A stretch of DNA of 64,000 nt from Salinicoccus sp. Bachu38 (GTDB taxonomy: Bacteria; Bacillota; Bacilli; Staphylococcales; Salinicoccaceae). Shown here piece after piece: positions 53,058-62,624 of the stretch. The stretch is from NCBI RefSeq assembly GCF_038561955.2, contig NZ_CP138333.2, positions 930,001 through 994,000 of the forward strand, written 5' to 3'. The notes beneath the pieces were generated by a model that worked only from the letters and a program-made list of their open reading frames with translations, did no database searches and was not told the DNA's origin. The translations under genes were made by a program, and so were the position numbers. Positions within the stretch are counted from its first letter, which is position 1. Every line of letters starts with the position of its first letter.

Positions 53058-54983
53058 TTGAGTGAAGAAAACTTGGAAATGGATAAATATCTATTCCACC
53101 AGGGTACCCATTACAATGCCTACAATTTCATGGGGGCACACGTCTCGGAAGAGGGGGTCAGATTCATCACATGGGCACCGAACGCCAGGCATGTCCAGCT
53201 CGCCTGCGACTACAATGACTATTCGGGCGAAGGTCTCGATTTCGAGAGGCTTGGCGACCAGGGACTGTGGATCCTGACCACTTCCCATGTGGGCGTCGGA
53301 GACACATACAAGTACAAAATCCATTTCGAAGACGGCCATCACCTCAAATCCGATCCGTTCGGCTTTTATCATGAACGGCGCCCGGCAACCGCGAGCATCG
53401 TCCATGATGATGGCTTTGAATTCACGGATGATGAGTGGATGTCGAAGCGTCGCCACTCCAATGTATATGAATCTCCGGTCAGCATCTATGAACTGCATCT
53501 CGGGACATGGATGAAGCACCCGGTCGAGGATACGGAAGGTCGGACGATTGATGAGATTACAGATGCATCGTATTTCAACTACAGGGAAGTGGCGGATCAT
53601 CTGATTCCCTATCTGGAGGAACTTGGATACACACATGTCGAGTTCCTTCCCCTGATGGAGCATCCTTTCGACCTGTCATGGGGCTATCAGGTGACCGGCT
53701 ACTTTTCTGCAACAAGCCGCTACGGGAGGCCGGAGGATCTGAAGTACCTGATCAACCGGCTCCATGAGGCGGACATCGGCGTCATCATGGATTTCGTTCC
53801 GGCCCATTTCTGCAAGGATGCCCATGGTCTGAGGCTCTTTGACGGTACGCCCACATACGAGCATCCAGACGTTAAGATTGCAGAGAAGAAGGAATGGGGC
53901 ACATTGACATTCGACTATGGCAGGCCGGAAGTGCAGTCCTTCCTCATATCGTCCGCCATGTACTGGATCAGGGAATTCCACATCGACGGTCTTCGGCTCG
54001 ACGCCGTCCACAGCATGATCGATTTGAACTTTGAAAATCACGAACCGGATTCAAAAATCTACAACGAGAAGGGTACGGAAGAGAACATAGCGGGTATTGA
54101 ACTGTTGAGGAAATTGAATGCCGTCGCCTTCGAGTATGATGAAACGCTGCTCATGATGGCTGAAGATTCATCGGACGTGGCGATGATTACACATCCCGTC
54201 CATACAGGCGGACTCGGTTTCAATTTCAAATGGGACCTCGGGTGGATGCATGACAGACTGGATTACATGGAGCAGGATTTCCATGCCCGGGCCCACAACC
54301 ATAACAAGCTCACCTTTTCCATGGCATACAAGTACAATGAGAACTATCTGCTCCCGCTCTCCCATGACGAAGTGGTGCACGGCAAGAAGGCCATCGTCGA
54401 CAAGATGACGGGAGACCAGTGGCAGCAGTTCGCCCAGACGCGGCTCCTCTACGGCAACCAGTTCACTGAACCGGGCAAGCAGCTGCTCTTCATGGGACAG
54501 GAGTTCGGCATGTACCATGAATGGAAGGATAAGGAACAGGTGGACTGGCATCTGCTGGACTATCCGTTCCATGTGGACCTGAAACGCTATGTATCGGACC
54601 TGAACCGATTCTATCGGAAACATCCCGAATTCTATGGATGGGACTACAGACCTGAAGGTTTCAGGTGGCTGCTTGTGGACGACAGCACGCACTCCATATT
54701 GAGCTATGTGCGCAAATACAAGGATTCCTTCAAGGTCTGCGTATTCAACTATCGTCCGGATGTCTATCATGATTTCAAGATTCCTGTACCGGAGCCCGGC
54801 GTATACCGGGAGATATTCAACAGTGACAGGGACGTCTACTCGGGATCGGGTGTCCTGAACGATGGACGTCATTTCACCGCCGACGAACACTATGTCAGGG
54901 AATCGCAGTTCATCCGGATCACCGTGGCACCTTTGGCATTCCAAGTATTCGAACTAGAAGATAAGACAAAAGGGAGGAAGTAA
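53058..54983 (+). CDS. glgB: 1,4-alpha-glucan branching enzyme
   Basis: GlgB makes alpha-1,6 branches in glycogen. The 641 residues have an N-terminal CBM48 domain (about 25-115) and the GH13 barrel with [14 protein letters not shown], the nucleophile region [10 protein letters not shown], the acid region MMAEDSS and [13 protein letters not shown]. The start is TTG with AAAGGGGG seven bases ahead. First gene of glgBCDA, each following closely. Composition looks like that of neighbouring genes. Confidence 0.96.
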   Translation: MSEENLEMDKYLFHQGTHYNAYNFMGAHVSEEGVRFITWAPNARHVQLACDYNDYSGEGLDFERLGDQGLWILTTSHVGVGDTYKYKIHFEDGHHLKSDPFGFYHERRPATASIVHDDGFEFTDDEWMSKRRHSNVYESPVSIYELHLGTWMKHPVEDTEGRTIDEITDASYFNYREVADHLIPYLEELGYTHVEFLPLMEHPFDLSWGYQVTGYFSATSRYGRPEDLKYLINRLHEADIGVIMDFVPAHFCKDAHGLRLFDGTPTYEHPDVKIAEKKEWGTLTFDYGRPEVQSFLISSAMYWIREFHIDGLRLDAVHSMIDLNFENHEPDSKIYNEKGTEENIAGIELLRKLNAVAFEYDETLLMMAEDSSDVAMITHPVHTGGLGFNFKWDLGWMHDRLDYMEQDFHARAHNHNKLTFSMAYKYNENYLLPLSHDEVVHGKKAIVDKMTGDQWQQFAQTRLLYGNQFTEPGKQLLFMGQEFGMYHEWKDKEQVDWHLLDYPFHVDLKRYVSDLNRFYRKHPEFYGWDYRPEGFRWLLVDDSTHSILSYVRKYKDSFKVCVFNYRPDVYHDFKIPVPEPGVYREIFNSDRDVYSGSGVLNDGRHFTADEHYVRESQFIRITVAPLAFQVFELEDKTKGRK

Positions 54984-54984
54984 C

Positions 54985-56142
54985 ATGACATCAAAAACAG
55001 TAGCAATGCTATTGGCAGGGGGACAGGGGACACGTCTTGGCGAACTGACCAAGAACCTTGCCAAGCCGGCGGTACCCTTCGGGGGCAAATACCGCATCAT
55101 CGACTTCACAATGAGCAACCTCGCAAATTCGGGCATTTCCACCGTGGGCCTTCTCGTACAGTATTCCCCGCTGATGCTGAACAAGCATATCGGTATCGGA
55201 AAACCCTGGGGGCTTGACAGGCAGTATGGCGGTGTCAGCGTGCTGTCACCCTATTCAAGCCGCGAGGGCAGTGCGTGGTTCAGCGGTACTGCAGACGCCA
55301 TCGTGAAGAACCTGCATTTTGTAGAGCAGTACGAACCGGATGAACTGATTGTACTGAGCGGGGACCACATCTATCAGATGGACTACACCAAAATGCTCGA
55401 ATTCCACCGTGGCAACGGGGCGGATGCGACGATTTCCGCCATCGAAGTGCCGATGGACGAGGCCAGTCGGTTCGGCATACTCAATACGAATGATGACTTC
55501 AGCATCTATGAGTTCGATGAGAAGCCCGAGCATCCGAAAAACAACCTGGCATCGATGGGTGTATATATCTTCAACTGGAAGACCATCAAGCCCTACCTGC
55601 TGGAAGATGAAAAGGATTCGGACAGCGATCATGACTTCGGGAAGGACATCATTCCGAAGATGCTGGCGAACGACAGGAAGCTGTTTGCCTACCGCTTTGA
55701 CGGCTACTGGAAGGATGTCGGAACAATCAAGAGCTACTGGGAAGCGAATATGGACCTTCTGAAGGAGGATTTCCAGACCTTGCTGATGTCAAGGGAATGG
55801 CCGACCTATCCGAACGAAGAAAATCGGCCGCCGGAATATATCGGGGAGACTGCAGAAATCAACAATTCACTCATTTCTCCGGGCTCCTTCATCGAAGGGA
55901 CGATCGACAACTCGATACTGTTCGTCGGGGTGGAAACGATGGAAGGTGCAAGTGTAAAGGACTCCATCATCCTGCCTGATGCCGTCATCGGCAGAAATGT
56001 GGTGCTTGACTCCGTCATCCTCATGTCGGATGTGGAGATACCGGATGGGACGCAGATTGTGGCTTCAAACGGCGACCCGGTGGTCATCAGTCCCGACACG
56101 CTGAAAGATTATATAGCAGAAGGAGGCAGTCAAAATGGATAA
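54985..56142 (+). CDS. glgC: Glucose-1-phosphate adenylyltransferase, catalytic subunit
   Basis: GlgC makes ADP-glucose from glucose-1-phosphate and ATP, the committed step of glycogen synthesis. The 385 residues have the nucleotidyl-transfer motif [15 protein letters not shown], the substrate site [10 protein letters not shown], then [12 protein letters not shown], and a C-terminal left-handed beta helix with hexapeptide repeats (from about 290). AAAGGGAGG precedes the ATG. In Gram-positives GlgC works with GlgD, whose gene overlaps by eight bases. Confidence 0.96.
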   Translation: MTSKTVAMLLAGGQGTRLGELTKNLAKPAVPFGGKYRIIDFTMSNLANSGISTVGLLVQYSPLMLNKHIGIGKPWGLDRQYGGVSVLSPYSSREGSAWFSGTADAIVKNLHFVEQYEPDELIVLSGDHIYQMDYTKMLEFHRGNGADATISAIEVPMDEASRFGILNTNDDFSIYEFDEKPEHPKNNLASMGVYIFNWKTIKPYLLEDEKDSDSDHDFGKDIIPKMLANDRKLFAYRFDGYWKDVGTIKSYWEANMDLLKEDFQTLLMSREWPTYPNEENRPPEYIGETAEINNSLISPGSFIEGTIDNSILFVGVETMEGASVKDSIILPDAVIGRNVVLDSVILMSDVEIPDGTQIVASNGDPVVISPDTLKDYIAEGGSQNG

Positions 56143-57235
56143 AGAAGTACTTGGACTCATCAACCTACAGCCGGAGCAGGATTATCTGGACGAGCTGACC
56201 TATTTCAGAAGCAGCGGATCGGTTCCGTTCATGGGACGATATCGACTGATCGACTTCACAATCTCCAACATGGCGAATTCCGGAGTCAGCGTCATCGGTG
56301 TATTTGCCGGACACAAGTTCAGGTCCCTGCTCGACCATCTGAACCGAAAGGAGGATTTCGGGCTGGAGGGCAGACAGGCCAAAATCTTCGTCCTGCCTCC
56401 GGATTGGAACGATCCGTCGGACATTTCCGAAGGCGACCTCAAGCACTTCCACAACCATGCCGACCTCTTCAGGCGATTCAAAGGGGACCAGGTGATCATT
56501 TCAGGCACGCAGTTCATTTCGAATACGGACTACACCGAAGCGGTCAGATACCACAAGGAGAATGACAAGGATATAACGTTCGTCGGTGAAGAGGTTCAGA
56601 ATCCGCCGAACAGTCCCGTACTCAGAATGGTGACCGAAGGGGATCAGGTGACCGGATTCACGCATGATCAGGATAACGGGCATCTGTACTCCGGAGTCTA
56701 CATCATCAAGAAGGAAGTCCTGAAGAACATCGTCCGTTTCTGTATCGACAACTATAAGCACAGCCTGTTCCATAACGGCATCAGGGAGAAGCTTGAGGAA
56801 TATGATACCGGATTCTATGATATCAAGGCGAAGACGCACTACTTCTATTCCGTCCAGTCCTATTTCCAAAACAGCATGGCGCTGCTCGACAAGGACCGCT
56901 ACCGTGACTTCTTCTACGGCCAGAAGAAGGTGAAGACGAAGGTCAGCACGAACCCGCCGACCCTCTACAAGAAGGAGAGCAGTGTGAAGCGGTCCATCCT
57001 ATCCAATGGGGTGACTGTGGAAGGGACGGTGGAGAACTCGGTCGTTTCCAGGAACGTGTTCGTCGGGAAGGGCGCAACCGTTAAAAATTCCATCATTTTC
57101 GCAAACTGCATCATCGAGCCTGGTGCCTATCTTGAAAATGTCATCCTGGATAAGGACGTGACCATCACCGAGGGCCGTCAGCTGATAGGGTCGGAAGAGA
57201 AGCCGTATACAGTGCCAAAGCGCTCACGGATATAA
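56135..57235 (+). CDS. glgD: Glucose-1-phosphate adenylyltransferase regulatory subunit GlgD
   Basis: GlgD resembles GlgC but is a poor catalyst that tunes it in the heterotetramer. In these 366 residues the N-terminal strand [16 protein letters not shown] stands where GlgC has the GGxGxRL nucleotide loop, so that loop is missing, while [19 protein letters not shown] is kept. The beta-helix end has repeats such as [20 protein letters not shown]. Its gene overlaps glgC by eight bases. Confidence 0.94.
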   Translation: MDKEVLGLINLQPEQDYLDELTYFRSSGSVPFMGRYRLIDFTISNMANSGVSVIGVFAGHKFRSLLDHLNRKEDFGLEGRQAKIFVLPPDWNDPSDISEGDLKHFHNHADLFRRFKGDQVIISGTQFISNTDYTEAVRYHKENDKDITFVGEEVQNPPNSPVLRMVTEGDQVTGFTHDQDNGHLYSGVYIIKKEVLKNIVRFCIDNYKHSLFHNGIREKLEEYDTGFYDIKAKTHYFYSVQSYFQNSMALLDKDRYRDFFYGQKKVKTKVSTNPPTLYKKESSVKRSILSNGVTVEGTVENSVVSRNVFVGKGATVKNSIIFANCIIEPGAYLENVILDKDVTITEGRQLIGSEEKPYTVPKRSRI

Positions 57236-57260
57236 TAAGAAACCGGAAAGAAGTGAAAGT

Positions 57261-58667
57261 ATGAAACATGTTCTTTTTGCTGCAAGTGAATGTACGCCAT
57301 TCATCAAGTCGGGAGGGCTTGCAGATGTAATCGGGAGCCTGCCACAGGCCCTCGTCAAGGAAGGGGCACAGGTCTCCGTCATCCTGCCCCTCTACAAGGA
57401 GATCATCCACTCCGAATACCGCGAGGACATGGAGGAAGTGATGATCTTCAATACACCGGTCGGATGGCGCAACCAGTATACGCGCATACTGAAGTATCGC
57501 GGCCGGGACGCAACCTACTATTTCGTCGACAACGAATACTATTTCAATCGCGACGGCCTCTATGGCTATATCGATGATGGCGAGCGCTTCGTCTATTTCT
57601 CGAATGCCATCATCGAATTCATGTACAGGGTGGAGGAGTCGTATGACATCCTGCACTGCCATGACTGGCAGACGGGCGCTGCAGTGGCGATCGGCAGCAT
57701 CAAGCGGCCGCACCCCGGCATGAAGACCGTCTATACGATCCATAACATCCAGTATCAGGGCTGGATCGAACAGTCTGCATTCGGTGAGCTGTTCAACCTC
57801 GGACGGGAGCACTTTGCCGGTTTCGAATGGCAGGGCATGCTGAACATGATGAAGGCGGCCATCCACCACGCAGATGTGATTACGACTGTATCCGAAACCT
57901 ATGCCGAGGAAATCATGACTCCGTTCTTCGGAGAGGGTCTCGAAACGGTACTGGAGTACAGGCGGGGAGATCTGCACGGCGTCATCAACGGCCTCGATAC
58001 CTACGACTACAACCCGGTCAGGGATGAGGCCCTGTACCACCGCTACCGTTCTTCACGCAAGACGAAGGCGAAGAACAAGACCAGCCTGCAGCGGGATCTT
58101 GGACTGACGGTGGATGAGAACATCCCGATGTATGGCATCGTCACCCGTCTCGTCACCCAAAAGGGCCTCGACCTCGTCGAACACATCATGCACGAATTCC
58201 TCACAGAGGATGTCCAGCTTGTGGTGCTCGGTTCAGGGGAGGCCCTATATGAGGACTACTTCAAATCGCTCGTGCACCACTTCCCGGACAAGGTGCATGT
58301 GACGCTCGGATTCAGCGAAGGCTATGCAAGGAAGATATACGCAGCGAGTGACTTCTTCATCATGCCGAGCCTGTTCGAGCCATGCGGTCTCGGCCAGCTG
58401 ATCGCCATCCGCTATCTGACGGCACCGATCGTCAGGGAGACGGGCGGATTGAAGGACACGGTCATTCCATATAATGAATTCGACCACTCCGGCAACGGAT
58501 TCTCCTTTGAGAACTACAATGCCCATGAACTGCTCAATGCGATGAAATACAGTCTGTACATCTATCACCAGAAGGCGCATATGGACGCACTATGCAAAAA
58601 TATGACAGCGTCCGACTACAGCTGGGCGAATTCAGCCCGTCAGTATATGTCTCTGTATGGGGCCTGA
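57261..58667 (+). CDS. glgA: Glycogen synthase (ADP-glucose)
   Basis: GlgA adds glucose from ADP-glucose to the growing chain. The 468 residues are of the GT5 GT-B fold. The nucleotide-sugar motif KSGGLADVIGSLPQAL is near the N-terminus, then HCHDWQTG, TIHNIQYQG and the C-terminal acidic site PSLFEPCGLGQLIAIRY. The ATG at 57261 has only a weak GAAAGAAGTG ahead. It is the last gene of the cluster: no glgP follows, in contrast to B. subtilis glgBCDAP. Confidence 0.96.
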   Translation: MKHVLFAASECTPFIKSGGLADVIGSLPQALVKEGAQVSVILPLYKEIIHSEYREDMEEVMIFNTPVGWRNQYTRILKYRGRDATYYFVDNEYYFNRDGLYGYIDDGERFVYFSNAIIEFMYRVEESYDILHCHDWQTGAAVAIGSIKRPHPGMKTVYTIHNIQYQGWIEQSAFGELFNLGREHFAGFEWQGMLNMMKAAIHHADVITTVSETYAEEIMTPFFGEGLETVLEYRRGDLHGVINGLDTYDYNPVRDEALYHRYRSSRKTKAKNKTSLQRDLGLTVDENIPMYGIVTRLVTQKGLDLVEHIMHEFLTEDVQLVVLGSGEALYEDYFKSLVHHFPDKVHVTLGFSEGYARKIYAASDFFIMPSLFEPCGLGQLIAIRYLTAPIVRETGGLKDTVIPYNEFDHSGNGFSFENYNAHELLNAMKYSLYIYHQKAHMDALCKNMTASDYSWANSARQYMSLYGA

Positions 58668-58684
58668 GACAGCAGGGAAAACAG

Positions 58685-58730
58685 AAGGCACTGCCGAAAC
58701 CAGTCAACTGGCTGGTTTCGGCAGTGCCTT
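58685..58730. terminator. Bidirectional terminator between glgA and rqcH
   Basis: A 19-bp perfect GC-rich stem (58685-58703 with 58712-58730) is followed by more Ts and the stop codon of rqcH at 58733. Confidence 0.92.
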
Positions 58731-58732
58731 TT

Positions 58733-60436
58733 TTAGTTTGTCCGGCCGCTTTCCATCTGTTCGACCTTCGACTTTATGGGAGTGACATGGACCGTCTTCT
58801 GGTCGGTGTAGGTGACAAAGCCCGGTTTCGCACCGCTGACCTTGTGCACATGTTTGATCTCCGTATAGTCGACGGGGACCGATTCCGAATCCTGGGCTTT
58901 TGAATGGTAGGCGGCGAGCAACGCCGCTTCCAGAATGTCCTGATCTTCTATTTCCGAGGCAGGGTGCGTGATGACCACGTGGGATCCGGGGATGTCCTTC
59001 GTGTGGAACCACAGGTGATTGTTCTGTGCCTTCCTGCTTGTCAGATAGTCATTCTGCTTGTTGTTCTTTCCGACTAGGACATCCAGGCCGTTGGTGGTGC
59101 GGTAGGCGTGGAGCTGGATCTTATTCTTCTTCTTTTTGGACTGTTTCCTGTTGTTCTTGATGATGCCCTGTTCTGCAAGCTCCTCGCGTATTTCGTCGAC
59201 TTCCTCCTCAGTCGTGATGCTGTCCATCTGATGGAGCAGGCTGGAGAAGTATTCGAGATCCTCCCCCGCACGGTCGAGCTGCACAGCGGCGCTGTTCTCG
59301 CGTGTCTTGAGCTTGTTGTAGCGCTTGTAGTACTTCTGGGCATTGTCGCTGGCGGAGAGGTTCTTATCGAGCGGGATCTCGAGCGGCTCGTTCGTATAGT
59401 AGTCGATCACTTCGAGCGATTCATCATAGGGCTTCACCTGATGCATATATGCAGTGAGCAGTTCCCCGTACTTCTGATATTTGTCCTTCTCCGCTGCTTC
59501 CGCGAGGTCTTCCTTGAGCTTCTCGACCTTTCTCTCCGTCTTTTCATATTCGCGCTCGATCAGGTGCAGGTAGTCCTGTGCCTTCTGTTTGATGAGCGAC
59601 TTCCTGTACCTGTCGTGGTAGTAGTCGTCCATCAGTCCGGAGAGTGAACTAAAGGTTTCGTAATCTTCCCCCAGATGGGAGAGGGGGGTGAAATAGAAGA
59701 TATCCCGGTCGCCTCCGGTGTACATCACGGGTTTTACATCCGCAGCCTGCTCCATCGTCTCCTGGATTACGGGTACAATGTTCTTTATTGTGAAGTAGCG
59801 GGCGTTGTGCTCGACCTCCTTTACAAACAAGGGGCTGAACCCTTCCACATTGGCCAGTATCTGCCTATGGATCTTGCCAGCGTTGAAGTCGATCATGGCG
59901 GGCAGTTTTTCAATCGCGTCGGTCCTCGGATTCAGCTTATTTTCCGTCGGCGGTGCCGTATAGTCGAATCCCGGCATGATGGTCCGGCTGTTGTTGTTCG
60001 GTGTCAGGTGCTTGATGCCGTCAAGGATCCTGTAGTCCGCGTCCGTGATGACGATGTTCGAATGCCGGCCCATGATCTCAAGGATGAGTATGCGCTTGAT
60101 TTCATCGCCGATTTCATTTCTTGACTGTATATGGATTTCGACCCTCCGGTCGTTTCCGAGCTGCCTTATCTCCTGGATGATGCCGCCTTCGAGATGCTTT
60201 CTGGCAACGCGCAGAAACATCGGAGGTTCGAAGGGGAATTCGTATTTATGGCCGGTCAGATGGAAGCGTGCATACATGGGGTGCGCGCTGATCAGCAGAT
60301 TGTGATTGCTGCCGGCGGAACGCACCTTGAAAACCATCGAAGTTTCATCTATCTGCTGTATTCTATTGATCTTGCCCCGCTTAAGCACTTCCAGTTCCTG
60401 TAGAAGTGCGTGGACAAAGTTGCCGTCGAATGCCAT
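58733..60436 (-). CDS. rqcH: Ribosome quality control factor RqcH (NFACT family, FbpA)
   Basis: RqcH binds stalled 50S subunits and adds alanine tails that mark incomplete proteins for degradation. Older annotations call it a fibronectin-binding protein. The 567 residues have the NFACT-N domain (MAFDGNFVHALLQEL onward), helix-hairpin and coiled-coil domains (about 275-440) and the NFACT-R domain with WFHTKDIPGSHVVI. GGAGG precedes the ATG at 60436; an 11-codon longer frame is not needed. It lies upstream of gmk in opposite orientation, as in staphylococci. Confidence 0.94.
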   Translation of the reverse strand: MAFDGNFVHALLQELEVLKRGKINRIQQIDETSMVFKVRSAGSNHNLLISAHPMYARFHLTGHKYEFPFEPPMFLRVARKHLEGGIIQEIRQLGNDRRVEIHIQSRNEIGDEIKRILILEIMGRHSNIVITDADYRILDGIKHLTPNNNSRTIMPGFDYTAPPTENKLNPRTDAIEKLPAMIDFNAGKIHRQILANVEGFSPLFVKEVEHNARYFTIKNIVPVIQETMEQAADVKPVMYTGGDRDIFYFTPLSHLGEDYETFSSLSGLMDDYYHDRYRKSLIKQKAQDYLHLIEREYEKTERKVEKLKEDLAEAAEKDKYQKYGELLTAYMHQVKPYDESLEVIDYYTNEPLEIPLDKNLSASDNAQKYYKRYNKLKTRENSAAVQLDRAGEDLEYFSSLLHQMDSITTEEEVDEIREELAEQGIIKNNRKQSKKKKNKIQLHAYRTTNGLDVLVGKNNKQNDYLTSRKAQNNHLWFHTKDIPGSHVVITHPASEIEDQDILEAALLAAYHSKAQDSESVPVDYTEIKHVHKVSGAKPGFVTYTDQKTVHVTPIKSKVEQMESGRTN

Positions 60437-60525
60437 GGTTTCATCCTCCTGTTTCAGACTACCCAACATTTTAACATGAAATCGACCTGTTTGTTTACGG
60501 ACAGTGATTTAATGATGAATTTTTC

Positions 60526-60553
60526 TTCCGGATATGGTACATTAAGATATAAT
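60526..60553 (+). promoter_or_regulatory. Candidate gmk-rpoZ promoter
   Basis: A perfect TATAAT (60548-60553) lies 23 bases before gmk. The best -35 match is TTCCGG (60526-60531) at 16 bases, which is weak. Confidence 0.5.
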
Positions 60554-60570
60554 TACAAATAGAAAGGTAA

Positions 60571-61199
<629 letters not shown>

Positions 61200-61200
<1 letters not shown>

Positions 61201-61394
61201 TGCTATACCCACCTATACATGAACTGAAAAAGAACGTCGATTCAAAATATCTTGTGGTCACAATGGCTGCCAAGCGTGCACGCCATCTGCAGGACCACCC
61301 GGATGATCTTGTGCTGGATGAATACCAGACATTGAAGACGGTAAGCCGGGCACTTGAAGAGATTGCTGAAAACAAAGTTAAAGAAAAACACTAG
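61200..61394 (+). CDS. rpoZ: RNA polymerase omega subunit
   Basis: Omega helps assemble RNA polymerase by wrapping the beta-prime C-terminus. The 64 residues begin MLYPPIHELKKNVDSKYLVV and contain AAKRARHLQ and the family end SRALEEIAENKV. The gmk-rpoZ-coaBC-priA order is standard in Bacillales. Its TAG stop overlaps the following terminator stem. Confidence 0.95.
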
Positions 61395-61414
61395 CTGACA
61401 AATTTTTGTCAGCT
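61393..61414 (+). terminator. Terminator after rpoZ
   Basis: AGCTGACAA (61393-61401) pairs with TTGTCAGCT (61406-61414) and is followed by six more Ts. It begins inside the rpoZ stop and lies only about 15 bases before coaBC, so read-through or a nearby promoter must serve the next genes. Confidence 0.8.
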
Positions 61415-61433
61415 TTTTTTAAGAGGTGAAGAC

Positions 61434-62624
61434 ATGGCAAATATTGTAATCGGAGTCACCGGTGGCATTGCCGCATATAAAGCTGTAGACCTTACGAGCA
61501 AGCTGATCCAGGCGGGACACGAAGTCCGTGTGGTACTGACGGACAATGCCCTCGAGTTCATCACGCCGTTGGCATTCCAGGCCATCAGCCGCAACCACGT
61601 CTATACGAACACTTTCAAGGAAGAGGATCCGTCAGTAATTTCCCACATCAGCATCGGGGAATGGGCGGATATCATTGTTGTTGCACCCATAACCGCCAAT
61701 ACAATCAGCAAGCTGGCATGCGGCATCTATGACAATATGCTGCTCAATGTCCTTGCTGCCAACACCAAGCCCGTCGTCCTGGCGCCTGCGATGAATGTGC
61801 ATATGTACAACCAGCCGGCCATCCGCCGCAATATGGAGATACTGATGGATGATGGGTACCATTTCATCGATTCGGAATCGGGCTTTCTTGCCTGCGGATA
61901 CAATGCCAAAGGGCGCATGGCCAACGTGCCTGAAATCAAGCAGTATGTGGAGGAGCTTCTGCTGAAGGGTGGCAGCCTGGAAGGGAAGAAGGTCCTGGTG
62001 ACCGCCGGGCCGACGCAGGAGTCGATCGATCCAATCCGCTACATCACCAACCATTCCAGCGGCAGGATGGGCTATGCAATCGCCGAAGCGGCACAAAAGC
62101 GCGGTGCGGAAGTCGTGCTCGTCAGCGGTCCCGTCGATCTGGCACAGCCGGCGGGGGTCGACGTCATCGATGCCGTTTCCACCGAAGAGATGTTCACGGC
62201 GGTGAAGTCGCATATGGATGCGGACCTCGGCATATTCACAGCCGCCGTCAGCGATTTTACCCCCATCTCGAGGATGGAAGGCAAAATGAAGAAGGAAAAG
62301 GGTCAGGAGACCGTCTCCATCGATTTGAAGAAGACACCGGACATCCTCCAGCATGCCGGGGAAAACAGCACGAACATGTATGTCGTCGGATTTGCGGCGG
62401 AGACCGATAATGTCGAGCAGTATGCACAGGACAAGCTGAAGCGCAAGAACGCCGACTGCATCGTGATGAACGATGTATCGGACACATCGATCGGCATGAA
62501 CAGCGCCGACAATGAAGTGGTCATGCTGTTCAGGGAAGGGGAGCCGGTGCCATTCGAAAAGATGGACAAGCGGGCGCTTGCGGAGCAGATCATCGACACC
62601 CTCGTCCAAAGGTGGCTCGGATGA
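61434..62624 (+). CDS. coaBC: Phosphopantothenoylcysteine decarboxylase / synthetase
   Basis: This two-domain enzyme of CoA synthesis joins cysteine to phosphopantothenate (CoaB) and decarboxylates the product with FMN (CoaC). The 396 residues have CoaC over about 1-175 (GVTGGIAAYKAVDLTSKL, APAMNVHMY, GFLACGYNAKGRM) and CoaB over about 185-396 (VTAGPTQESIDPIRYITNHS). GAGGTGAAG precedes the ATG. Its stop overlaps the priA start in ATGA. Confidence 0.97.
   Translation: MANIVIGVTGGIAAYKAVDLTSKLIQAGHEVRVVLTDNALEFITPLAFQAISRNHVYTNTFKEEDPSVISHISIGEWADIIVVAPITANTISKLACGIYDNMLLNVLAANTKPVVLAPAMNVHMYNQPAIRRNMEILMDDGYHFIDSESGFLACGYNAKGRMANVPEIKQYVEELLLKGGSLEGKKVLVTAGPTQESIDPIRYITNHSSGRMGYAIAEAAQKRGAEVVLVSGPVDLAQPAGVDVIDAVSTEEMFTAVKSHMDADLGIFTAAVSDFTPISRMEGKMKKEKGQETVSIDLKKTPDILQHAGENSTNMYVVGFAAETDNVEQYAQDKLKRKNADCIVMNDVSDTSIGMNSADNEVVMLFREGEPVPFEKMDKRALAEQIIDTLVQRWLG

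Noticed and set aside
49154-58667. Glycogen genes as a recently acquired genomic island
   Set aside because: No integrase, transposase, tRNA, flanking repeat or visible shift in base or codon use; start signals and terminators look like those of neighbours. An old presence fits as well.
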